NCBI GenBank assembly: GCA_947631175.1
Contig: CANRKI010000009.1
Span: 1 to 40,084 of the forward strand
Reading direction: 5' to 3'
DNA: 40,084 bases
DNA from: an uncultured Flavobacterium sp.
Lineage (GTDB): Bacteria; Bacteroidota; Bacteroidia; Flavobacteriales; Flavobacteriaceae
Below the pieces are notes generated by a model. It was not told where the DNA came from, made no database searches, and saw only the letters and a list, made by a program, of their open reading frames with translations. A program made the position numbers and the translations under genes. Positions 29,273 to 38,287 of this stretch are shown piece after piece. Position 1 is the first letter of the stretch. The number at the start of each line of letters is the position of its first letter.

Positions 29273-32200
29273 TTATATATAATCTTCAGGTTTTAAAATA
29301 TCATAAAAAAATGATACTTTGAAAGGTTTTGATTTTTTTAAAGGAAAAGCTTCGCCTAAAAAATTATTATCACGAAGCTGTAAACTTTGCTTTAATGTAT
29401 CTATTTGCTGATTGGGAATAGTGTCCGATTTACTAGGTGTGTTTTTTCTATTTTGTTGATTACGTTGTCGTCTAAACTCTCGGTTTTCTTTTCGTTTCTG
29501 AAATATTTCTTTAAACTTATCGTAGCTCATCGTGATGATAAAACCAACGCCAGTCTCAATAACTTGTCCCTGAAAAGCGACTTGGTATCTGTTTTTTCTG
29601 TAAGCACGAACCAAATACCTTCCGTCCTCTGTGATAGAATATTCTGCAGATATATCTCCGGCAATATTCGTCATTTGCTCATTTGCACGCTCCTCTCCTT
29701 CTAATCCAAAATTACTTCCAATAGTGATTTTAAGTCGATCATCAAACAAACGTTTTGATAATTCTACATTTAAATCGGTACGAGTTTGTGCTTCTCCGGT
29801 AGAAAAATCATCAGCCGACTCTAAATCAAAATTCAGCTCAAAACCATTCACAATTTCAGAGGCTAAGTTGTTAAGTTGCTGAGAAATTATCTTACTAACA
29901 CTTTGCCTAGCCATTCCGCTTACAGAAGTTCCTGCACTGGATGCAAAAGGATTTTCGCCAATAAAACGATTTAAAACCAATAAAGCGATTACTTGCTTGT
30001 TCATCTCGGCCTGATCGTTTCGAATTTGTCTGAGCTTTTCCTCAATAGCACTTTCAATATCGGATGAAATGTTATAATTCTCCTCTGGAATTTGAATATC
30101 AAAAGAAATTTCTGGTTTCAGTAACTCGCCATTCATCATCAAATGGGTTTCAAAAGGCACGCGTTGTTTGTATTTATTGCGTTCCGAAGTCGACATACCT
30201 TGCAATTGCGAATCCAACAAATCAATTGGCGAAGTGTTTGTTTTGTATATGGCTGTAATATTTGCATTGGCAGATGTTGGTTCGCCTGTCCAAACCAAGG
30301 TCGATCCTTTTTCGATTTCGAATTTTCGTTTAATAAAATTAAAAGACATTTGATACGAACCTTTATCTATTTCGTAAGTTCCGGTTAAAGATGTTTTTCC
30401 CGAAGGATCAATCCCTCCGGTAAGTTCAGCTTCTCCAAAAACAGTTAATTTGTCACCATTTTGCTTATCAATTATAATATTAAGAGTAGCTTGTTTGTTA
30501 ATCGAAATCGAAGCATTTACGTTTAGTCCTTTTATTTTGGATTGATTTAGCTCCTCCTTCATCTCTAAAGTTTGTTGCAACACCAGATTATCTTCGTCAA
30601 TAAATTCTACAATTCCTTCTCTATCTGCGATTGAAGGATCGGTGCTTGGTAAAACAAATGTAAAATCCGTATTTTCATTCACTTTTATTGATCCATCTAC
30701 AACAGGTAAATTCATATCACCAGAAATTTTTAGATTCGTATCAATGTATAACTTACCATAAAACAAGTCGTTATCTTTAGCAGTAGAGTTCATTAATTTA
30801 AAATCATTTGCTCGCAATCTTAGATTAAATTTAAAATCGGAATAACTACTCGTTAAAATTCGGCCATTTAAACTAAGCTTGTTATTTTCTGAATCGGCAA
30901 TTTGAAATTGATTAAAACGAATGCCCTCATCAGTAAATAAAATGGGTTGATTGATGTTTTTAAACGTTGCGTTTAAAGCATTTACCGTTAGACCAACTTC
31001 GTTAAATTTAACTTCTCCGTTAATTTTTGGTGCAGCTAAACCTCCAGAAATTTTTAAATCACCAGATAAATACCCCGAAGGATTAGAAATCGTTTGATTT
31101 GCAAAACCTTGCAAAGTAAGTAACTGTAAGGACTTAATATTGGCTTGTAATCGCAAAGCATCTATTTTAGGATTATATCCTCCAAAAACACGAACATCGT
31201 TTCCGTTTTCTGTCAAAATTATCAGTGCGTTGTAGGTATCTTCTCGACGGGTGTTGGTTACTTTCACATCTAAATTTCCAACTTTAGAATTCATTACTTC
31301 TAAATCAGAAATTAAAAGATCTCCTACAAATTTTAAATCTGTAGTTATATCGCGTAGCTGCGCTTTTCCGTTAATTTTACCACGTGCTAATAGTGAATCC
31401 TTCTTAATGATATGGGTTAGGGATTCGATTTCGAAATTTTTAAACGCTACATCAATTGGTGCATTTGCTGCCTCATTTATTGAATTTATAGCAAGTTGAC
31501 TTCCGTTGTTTTCAAGAATAAAATTTTTAGCTTTTATTCCTTGACTTTGCGTCAAAATATCAATACTATTATCAGCTGTAACTGTCCATGTATCGTAATT
31601 AAGCATAAGTCCATTTGGATCTAGGCTAATTCTAGTTCCGGTTTCAAGAGCAGCCAATTCACCAGAAATTTGATATTGTTGCTTTTTATCAGAATCAAGA
31701 ATTTGAAATAGATACTGAATCTTATCATCAATCACATCGCCTGATAAATTAATTTGATTGATTTGGTATTTATCACTTTGTAATTTTTCAATTCCTAAAT
31801 TATAGACTAATTTATTGCGATCCGTATCGGCTTGCAAACTCACATTTTTAATGGTATTTGCTCCATAAATTAAGTTGGGAAAAGTTGCCTGAAGATTTAA
31901 ATAATCGGTTTCTGATTTATAATTTGCCTTAATGCTTGCGGTCTCAAAATTTTTTAAATCAGGTAAAAAAAGATATAATATTCTATCATTTTTAATACGA
32001 GCGTCTAAATCAAAATAGGTTTCGTTAGGTGATGCATTGTCTTGGTTAGGAACAATTTCATAATATTTTGAAATTGATTGCATCAAAAGTTCTGGCAATT
32101 GTGTTAAGGTATATTTCCCTTCTATTTTTGCATCTAAAATTTGAGATTGCACATACAATTTATTGATATTTGAGGTTGAAATAGCGTCAATCTTTAAAGA

Positions 32201-34459
32201 ATCGAACGGAATAACTTGCTTTCCATCTGCGTAAGCAAAGTTGTATAATCTAAGTTTTCCGTTTAGATGATCGGGATGTAAATCAGAAAAATCAGCAGAA
32301 ATTGTTCCTTTAAGTGCACTTGGGTTTGCAGTCAATTTCATTTTATATAAATCTAATTTTTCAATCGTTCCGTCTAATTCTAAAGTCGGATGTTCGTTTA
32401 AAAAATTCCCCGAAGCTTCAAACAGCAAGTCTGCATTGGCATCTTTAAATTTTACATCTGCCACATAATTTCCTTGATTTACGTTGGCTTGTAAATTTAA
32501 GTTTTCGTATAAATATCCATTAAATTTTGCCGTAGCAATATTCCCCGAAATTGTGGTGCTCATTACCTTTGGGTCAAAGCTATTTCCTGCAACAGCAACT
32601 GTTGCTGTAACCTGAGATAAGGAATCGTTTTGAATTAATTTACCAATATTAAAATCTTGTAAATTAGCTTGTAGGTCATAAATTTCTGCATTTTTTTTAC
32701 GCTGGTCTAGCTTTCCTAAAAAGGTTGCGTTTCCAAAACTCGATGCCAATTTTAAATCTGCATTTGCTTGTTTTATGCCGCCTTTAAATTTGCCTTGTAA
32801 TAAAAAATGATCGGGCAAGGTAATGTTTTGAGGTAAATTTCCTCGAGGTAAAATGGAAAGTATATCCGTTTGTGTTGATTTTAGCTTGCTAACATCTAAA
32901 TCAACATATAATTGGTTAGGTTGTAGTGCGTTTTTAATTTTTCCGGAAAGTTCAATATCCGAACCACGTAAACCAGATAAGCGAAAATTAGCAAGGGATA
33001 AATCATTTATTTTTCCGCTTATTCGTGTGTCAATATTTAAAATTCCATTGGGATTATTTTTAAAAACATCTTGTTTGGTTAAATCCGGAACCAATAAAAT
33101 TAAATCCTTAAATCCAATTTTTGATTTTTTTAAACTAGCAGTAACAGCAACATTTCCTAAGTTATTTGATAAATCACTAATATTAGCATAGGAAATTAAA
33201 ACTTCATCCTTTAAAAGAGTTTGAGGCGTTTTTAAATACAAATTAGAAACTTGAATTTTTTTAGGACCATAATAAAAATCGGTTTCAAAATCATCAATCG
33301 ACAATCCTGATTTCTCCTCAATAGTTGTGGCATTTACAACACCCGAAATTTGATTTGAAGTGTACATCAAATCCGAAGCGTCAAAATCTATTTTATTAAA
33401 ATCTAAGTAATTAAAATCCAAACCACGAACTTGCTTTTTATGGTTTAAATTATAAAAACTGACTTTTAAATTGTTAAGATTTACTTTGTTTAATGCAAAT
33501 TTTGGAGCAACTTGCTTTATTGCATCTGCTTTAATATCGATCGGAGTATTTTTTTTAACTACCGGATTCTCTAAAAGTTTTACCGCAATTTGGGCTTGAT
33601 TAAACGTTAAACTATTTACTTTAAAATCCAAATTTGGCAAATCAATATGCTCAATTTGCGTTTTTAATTTATCAAATACAATTTTAGCATCTACTTTGGT
33701 ATTGTCATCCCAATAAGTAACATCAAAATCAGATAAATCTATCTTTTTTAGTTGAATTTGAAGTGGTTTTTCATCGGCAACTTCATCAACTTTCGCAACG
33801 GTTTCTTCTATTATTTCTTTTAATAGATCACGTTTAACAGCCACCTTTAAACCTTGTGCACGAATGGTTGGAACCGAAAAAAGTAAATTTTTTAAATCAA
33901 ATTTATCAACTTGAGTTTCAAAATCAAGAAGTTTAAGTTTAACGTCATTTCCGCCAAATTTATCCTCAAAATTAAAGGCTATTTTTTTTAGTTTAATCTG
34001 GTCCAAATCAATTTCGAAATTCGATTTCACTGCTGTTGTATCAACTGTTTTACTTGCAAAAGCATCTACAATGTAATCAAAATTAAAACGACCGTCGTTG
34101 TCACGTTTTACATTTCCAACCAAACCTAAAACCTCAATATTTGTAATATTTGCCTTGTTTTTTAATAAATCAAATAAATTAACTGAAACACGTAGCTGTT
34201 CACTAAAAATTAAAGTATCTTTAGCTTGATCTTGTAAATACAAACCGTCTAGTTCAATCTCATTCGGAAAATTTACATAAAATCGATTTAAAGCCACTTT
34301 AGTTTGTATCTTTTCTTCCAAAAAATTAATAGCTACATCTTTAAGTTTGTTTTGTACAAAGGGAATTTGAATTGATACTGTTAGCAACAATACCAATACA
34401 ACTAGCGAAACACTAGTCCAAAATATCCACTTAAAAACTTTATTTACTCTATTTTTCAA
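29273..34459 (-). CDS. tamB: Translocation/assembly module TamB
   Basis: 1728 aa, N-terminal TM, AsmA-like repeats, C-terminal DUF490 domain; adjacent to TamL-like gene. Confidence 0.9.
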   Translation of the reverse strand: MKNRVNKVFKWIFWTSVSLVVLVLLLTVSIQIPFVQNKLKDVAINFLEEKIQTKVALNRFYVNFPNEIELDGLYLQDQAKDTLIFSEQLRVSVNLFDLLKNKANITNIEVLGLVGNVKRDNDGRFNFDYIVDAFASKTVDTTAVKSNFEIDLDQIKLKKIAFNFEDKFGGNDVKLKLLDFETQVDKFDLKNLLFSVPTIRAQGLKVAVKRDLLKEIIEETVAKVDEVADEKPLQIQLKKIDLSDFDVTYWDDNTKVDAKIVFDKLKTQIEHIDLPNLDFKVNSLTFNQAQIAVKLLENPVVKKNTPIDIKADAIKQVAPKFALNKVNLNNLKVSFYNLNHKKQVRGLDFNYLDFNKIDFDASDLMYTSNQISGVVNATTIEEKSGLSIDDFETDFYYGPKKIQVSNLYLKTPQTLLKDEVLISYANISDLSNNLGNVAVTASLKKSKIGFKDLILLVPDLTKQDVFKNNPNGILNIDTRISGKINDLSLANFRLSGLRGSDIELSGKIKNALQPNQLYVDLDVSKLKSTQTDILSILPRGNLPQNITLPDHFLLQGKFKGGIKQANADLKLASSFGNATFLGKLDQRKKNAEIYDLQANLQDFNIGKLIQNDSLSQVTATVAVAGNSFDPKVMSTTISGNIATAKFNGYLYENLNLQANVNQGNYVADVKFKDANADLLFEASGNFLNEHPTLELDGTIEKLDLYKMKLTANPSALKGTISADFSDLHPDHLNGKLRLYNFAYADGKQVIPFDSLKIDAISTSNINKLYVQSQILDAKIEGKYTLTQLPELLMQSISKYYEIVPNQDNASPNETYFDLDARIKNDRILYLFLPDLKNFETASIKANYKSETDYLNLQATFPNLIYGANTIKNVSLQADTDRNKLVYNLGIEKLQSDKYQINQINLSGDVIDDKIQYLFQILDSDKKQQYQISGELAALETGTRISLDPNGLMLNYDTWTVTADNSIDILTQSQGIKAKNFILENNGSQLAINSINEAANAPIDVAFKNFEIESLTHIIKKDSLLARGKINGKAQLRDITTDLKFVGDLLISDLEVMNSKVGNLDVKVTNTRREDTYNALIILTENGNDVRVFGGYNPKIDALRLQANIKSLQLLTLQGFANQTISNPSGYLSGDLKISGGLAAPKINGEVKFNEVGLTVNALNATFKNINQPILFTDEGIRFNQFQIADSENNKLSLNGRILTSSYSDFKFNLRLRANDFKLMNSTAKDNDLFYGKLYIDTNLKISGDMNLPVVDGSIKVNENTDFTFVLPSTDPSIADREGIVEFIDEDNLVLQQTLEMKEELNQSKIKGLNVNASISINKQATLNIIIDKQNGDKLTVFGEAELTGGIDPSGKTSLTGTYEIDKGSYQMSFNFIKRKFEIEKGSTLVWTGEPTSANANITAIYKTNTSPIDLLDSQLQGMSTSERNKYKQRVPFETHLMMNGELLKPEISFDIQIPEENYNISSDIESAIEEKLRQIRNDQAEMNKQVIALLVLNRFIGENPFASSAGTSVSGMARQSVSKIISQQLNNLASEIVNGFELNFDLESADDFSTGEAQTRTDLNVELSKRLFDDRLKITIGSNFGLEGEERANEQMTNIAGDISAEYSITEDGRYLVRAYRKNRYQVAFQGQVIETGVGFIITMSYDKFKEIFQKRKENREFRRQRNQQNRKNTPSKSDTIPNQQIDTLKQSLQLRDNNFLGEAFPLKKSKPFKVSFFYDILKPEDYI

Positions 34460-34736
34460 AACTATAATTTCTAATTATTACATAACTATTTATAACACAA
34501 AATATTGTAAATAAAATAATACAAATATTAGTTCTCACTACTAATTAAATTTAACAAAAAAGCCCTCGTAATTACATAATTATCGATTAAATACAACTAT
34601 AAAGCTCGTTTAAATAAAAAATTGACAATAAATTTAAAAAAAAGATTCAAAAACAACCTTTCAAAAAAAAAAGAACGAGAAAATAAGTATTTAACTCTTT
34701 ATTCGTAAAAAAAAACGAATTAACAATAAAAAAAAC

Positions 34737-34764
34737 AAAAATATTATGCATGCATAATATTTTT
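34737..34764. repeat. 28-bp perfect palindrome
   Basis: AAAAATATTATGCA|TGCATAATATTTTT in divergent tamB/KAS III intergenic region. Confidence 0.9.
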
Positions 34765-34842
34765 AAATAAATTTACCCTAAATTAATTTATAATAAACAA
34801 AGAGTAAAATCCTTGTAAAAACTCATTAAAAAAACAAGTAAA

Positions 34843-35904
34843 ATGGCAATAAATATTATAGGAACCGGATCATACATTCCAAGCGTAGTCGTTACCAACG
34901 AGGAATTTGCAGAACATGTATTTTTAAAGGAAAACGGCGATAATATTCCTATGAATAACAAAATTATTGCTGAAAAATTTAAAGCAATTACAGGAATCAA
35001 AGAAAGACGTTACGTTGAAAACGACCAAAAAACATCCGACATTGCTTACATCGCTGCTCAAAAAGCAATACAAAACGCAGCCATTGATCCCGAATCTCTA
35101 GACTATATCATAGTAGCACATAACTTTGGTGACGTAAATCACAACACCATTCAATCCGATGCCGTACCAAGCATTGCATCACGTGTAAAACACAACCTTA
35201 AAATTCAAAATCCAAAATGTATCGCTTACGACTTACTTTTTGGTTGTCCAGGTTGGGTCGAAGGGGTTATACAAGCCAACGCATTCATCAAAGCCGGCAT
35301 CGCAAAACGTTGCCTTATTATTGGTGCCGAGACTCTATCTAGAGTTGTCGATATGCACGACCGTGACAGCATGATTTACTCGGACGGAGCCGGTGCTGTA
35401 ATCATCGAAAAAAATGAAAACAAAACCGGAGGCATCATCAACCACAACTCCGCATCATTTACACTAAACGAAAACAATTTTATCCATTTCGGTAAATCCT
35501 ATAACAACGAATTACACGAAAGCGAACGCTACATTAAAATGTTTGGCCGCAAAATTTACGAATTTGCACTAACAAACGTACCGCTTGCCATGAAAGAATG
35601 TTTAGACAATAGCGGTTTCAAAATTCAAGACCTAAAAAAAATAATCATTCACCAAGCCAACGAAAAAATGGACGAAGCCATTGTCGAGCGTTTCTATAAA
35701 TTATACGACCTCCAAATGCCACCAATGATCATGCCTATGGTTATTCAACATTTAGGCAACAGTTCAGTAGCCACCATTCCAACGCTATACGACATGATTC
35801 TAAAAAATCAAATAAAAAACCACGAACTAAACCCAGGCGATGTAATTATGTTCGCCAGCGTAGGTGCCGGAATGAATATAAACGCCATAACCTATCAATT
35901 ATAA
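34843..35904 (+). CDS. 3-oxoacyl-ACP synthase III (KAS III/FabH family)
   Basis: Cys in LLFGCPGW, IIHQAN, HLGNSSVAT, SVGAGMNINAI. Confidence 0.92.
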   Translation: MAINIIGTGSYIPSVVVTNEEFAEHVFLKENGDNIPMNNKIIAEKFKAITGIKERRYVENDQKTSDIAYIAAQKAIQNAAIDPESLDYIIVAHNFGDVNHNTIQSDAVPSIASRVKHNLKIQNPKCIAYDLLFGCPGWVEGVIQANAFIKAGIAKRCLIIGAETLSRVVDMHDRDSMIYSDGAGAVIIEKNENKTGGIINHNSASFTLNENNFIHFGKSYNNELHESERYIKMFGRKIYEFALTNVPLAMKECLDNSGFKIQDLKKIIIHQANEKMDEAIVERFYKLYDLQMPPMIMPMVIQHLGNSSVATIPTLYDMILKNQIKNHELNPGDVIMFASVGAGMNINAITYQL

Positions 35905-36041
35905 GGGCGTTACCCTCGCATAAAAAAACAACAAAACATAAAAAGCGGATAGCTCGGGTCGGGCTATCCGCTTTATCTTTTATACTAGGCTTCGTAACCT
36001 CAGCCTACGTAATAAAAGGATACCGCTCCTATCCCTAACGC
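35905..36041 (-). repeat. Structured intergenic repeat, copy C
   Basis: Minus strand GCGTTAGGGATAGGAGCGGTATCCTTTTAT...AAAAGATAAAGCGGATAGC-CCGACCCGA-GCTATCCGCT-TTTT...GCGAGGGTAACGCCC. Confidence 0.85.
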
Positions 36042-36162
36042 AAACGTGACAACTGACAATACCAAAAATTAAAGCCATGACAAACCGACATTAAAAAACA
36101 ATTATTTTATTTACGGAACGATTATTGCCAATTACTAACCATTTTTTCACAAAACGAAAAAG

Positions 36163-36170
36163 TAAATTTG
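36163..36170 (+). promoter_or_regulatory. -7 box TAAATTTG for slyD
   Basis: TANNTTTG match 34 nt upstream of ATG. Confidence 0.5.
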
Positions 36171-36204
36171 TAATACGGATTAACATCCACTAACAAACAA
36201 CAAA

Positions 36205-36711
36205 ATGACAATAGAAAACAATCACGTAGTAACTTTAAACTACACATTACATACCATTGAAGAAAATGGTGAAAAAGTATTTGTTGAACAATCAAATGCA
36301 GAACAACCATTAACTTTTCTTTACGGAGTTGGAATGATGATTCCTAAATTTGAAGCAGAAATCGCTGGATTAACTACTGGTGATAAAAAATCTTTCGAAA
36401 TCGCTCCAGAAGAAGCCTACGGACAAAAAGATCCTAACGCTATCGCTCAATTACCAGTTGATATGTTTAAAGATCATCCACAAGGTTTACCTCCAGTTGG
36501 TGCAATGTTACCACTTTCTGACAACCAAGGAAATAACTTTACAGCTATCGTAATCGAAGTAACTGACGAAAATATCGTAGCAGACTTAAACCACCCAATG
36601 GCTGGTAAAACATTAAACTTTGATGTTGAAGTAGTAGCAACTCGTCCTGCAACCGAAGAAGAATTATCTCACGGTCACGCACACGGAGTTGACGGTACAG
36701 AAACACATTAA
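36205..36711 (+). CDS. slyD: FKBP-type peptidyl-prolyl cis-trans isomerase, SlyD-like
   Basis: VTLNYTLHTIEENGEKVF, FLYGVGMMIPKFEAEIAGLTTGDKKSF, AHPMAGKTLNFDVEV-like motif, His-rich tail. Confidence 0.92.
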   Translation: MTIENNHVVTLNYTLHTIEENGEKVFVEQSNAEQPLTFLYGVGMMIPKFEAEIAGLTTGDKKSFEIAPEEAYGQKDPNAIAQLPVDMFKDHPQGLPPVGAMLPLSDNQGNNFTAIVIEVTDENIVADLNHPMAGKTLNFDVEVVATRPATEEELSHGHAHGVDGTETH

Positions 36712-36716
36712 TATAT

Positions 36717-36750
36717 AAAAAGTCCAAACTGCTTAGTTTGGACTTTTTTT
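36717..36750. terminator. Bidirectional hairpin terminator
   Basis: AAAAAGTCCAAACtgcttaGTTTGGACTTTTTTT. Confidence 0.85.
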
Positions 36751-37759
36751 AACCTAAATTTTTTAAGCTTTTTGTAATTCGTCTTTCTATTACATTTTTA
36801 AGCAATTTTGGACCTAAAACTTCCACATTCTCTCCAAAACCTAAAATTTCTCGTTCTAATTCAAAATTTGGAATTACATCAATACGTATAATTAGTTCCG
36901 TTTCATTATGCAAAACAATTTGTTGGCTGTGGTGCAACGGCTTGGTTAATACATAAGGTGCATTTTTAGAATTGAATTTTAAAATCACTTTTTGCGGTCT
37001 ATCTTTTTCACTACGTGTAACTCCAATACATTCACTATAATAGGTTTCAAAATCAACTCCTTGATACGGTTTGTATAACTTTGCATCTAATTCATAAAAA
37101 GCTTCCATTCGATCTAAAGCCAAAGTAACTAAATGTTCTTGCTCGGCATTACAACAAATTAAAAACCATCGGTTACGATATTCTTTTAATAAATACGGAT
37201 GGTAAATTTCTTTCTTACTTTCGTTTGCTCTAAACGATTTATAAGCTATTAACAAAGGCTTTTGATGAAGAATCGCTTGGTACAATCCATTCAAATACTC
37301 AATTCCCTTTAACTGTTTATTATCTTCGAACTGAATATAATTTGGCGTTTTTCTTGCCGATTTATATATGTTGTTTTCAAGCTTAGCAATCAACTCGGTC
37401 ATTTCATCAAAAAACTGAAAGCCATTAAACTGTTTTAAAAGCGAAACAATTTCTTTCATTTTTTCCACGTCTTCTTCTTTAATAGGCGATTGAGTTATCG
37501 AGTAATTCGCATCCGCATAGGTGTAATATTTACGTTCCTCCACAACAATTGGCGCATTGTAACCCAATTTATCACTTCGCATAAATTGCAAATCAGCCTG
37601 AATGGTACGTTTACTCACACCGGTAGTAATACCTTCAAACTCATATAACGCATCCGAAACCTTTTTTATTAAATCTTCAAGTGTCCATTTTCGGTACGTA
37701 TTTTTTAAACATTGATCAATGGTTTTGTAACGAATTAATGCCGATTTGTTTGTTGCCAT
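36749..37759 (-). CDS. WYL-domain transcriptional regulator
   Basis: N-terminal HTH (KWTLEDLIKKVSDALYEF...VSKRTIQADLQFMR), WYL domain (HPYLLKEYRNRWFLICCNAEQEHLVTLALDRM). Confidence 0.9.
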   Translation of the reverse strand: MATNKSALIRYKTIDQCLKNTYRKWTLEDLIKKVSDALYEFEGITTGVSKRTIQADLQFMRSDKLGYNAPIVVEERKYYTYADANYSITQSPIKEEDVEKMKEIVSLLKQFNGFQFFDEMTELIAKLENNIYKSARKTPNYIQFEDNKQLKGIEYLNGLYQAILHQKPLLIAYKSFRANESKKEIYHPYLLKEYRNRWFLICCNAEQEHLVTLALDRMEAFYELDAKLYKPYQGVDFETYYSECIGVTRSEKDRPQKVILKFNSKNAPYVLTKPLHHSQQIVLHNETELIIRIDVIPNFELEREILGFGENVEVLGPKLLKNVIERRITKSLKNLG

Positions 37760-37905
37760 CTTTTTTAAGAATTAAAATCAATTAAAAATACAATTAACTA
37801 CGCAATATAAATACGTATTAAATTCAAAAAATAAAATTAATTATTTAAAAAAACAAAATAACAACTGATTATCAATAAAATAAAAATAAATTAAAAATAT
37901 TTCAA

Positions 37906-37928
37906 ACTACGCATTTGTACCGCGCAGT
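37906..37928. promoter_or_regulatory. Candidate WYL operator, imperfect inverted repeat
   Basis: ACTACGCA-TTTGTAC-CGCGCAGT; the spacer contains TTTG. Confidence 0.45.
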
Positions 37929-37944
37929 ATAGGCTGCATATTTG
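37914..37944 (+). promoter_or_regulatory. Candidate promoter TTTG-N19-CATATTTG
   Basis: Matches Bacteroidota TTTG/TANNTTTG architecture with one mismatch in -7 box. Confidence 0.5.
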
Positions 37945-37946
37945 CC

Positions 37947-38208
37947 ATGTTCAAAACAATAATGCTTTCTATTCTAATGTTTCAAAAGGCATTGTAGTGC
38001 AGTAGTCTGTATACTGAATCCATTTTATTTTGAACATTTACCTAGTTGTGGGTTCGAGTCCCACTTTTCAGTTATGAAAAAAGTTCAATTGGTAGAACAA
38101 GGATTTTTTTGAGGTTTTCCTCACTTGATTTTCATTCAAGCAAATGTAAAAAGTTGATCACTTATAAAACAGATCTCTAAATAGTTCTTATTAAAAGTTT
38201 CTGTTTTT
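37947..38208 (+). ncRNA. Candidate Y-RNA-like/tRNA-mimic non-coding RNA upstream of slipin-rtcB
   Basis: Long imperfect hairpin, then T-arm (38048-38064), acceptor-like stem-loop (38065-38080), D-arm (38083-38098), two hairpins and terminator-like stem; boundaries inferred. Confidence 0.65.
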
Positions 38209-38235
38209 GGTATTAAATCGAAAGAATAATAATTA

Positions 38236-38287
38236 AAAACACTTGGTCTAAGGCCTGAAATTTTTTAAAGTAATTAACCAAGTTTTT
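38236..38287 (+). terminator. Terminator-like hairpin in slipin leader
   Basis: AAAAcACTTGGTcTAA...TTAACCAAGTTTTT. Confidence 0.5.

Noticed and set aside
29405-33191. Plus-strand ORFs antisense to tamB
   Set aside because: Shadow ORFs; no domain signal.
37983-38070. Conventional tRNA ending at the T-arm (GGCATTGTAGTGCAG...CCCACTTTTCAG)
   Set aside because: 5' segment does not pair with TTTTCAG, D-stem is mismatched and no 5-bp/7-nt anticodon arm forms.
38041-38102. Remnants of two ordinary tRNA genes (3' half then 5' half of a degraded tRNA array)
   Set aside because: The two halves are complementary across a 4-nt loop with tRNA-exact linkers and no anticodon arm remains; a permuted mimic explains this better, though decay cannot be fully excluded without homologues.
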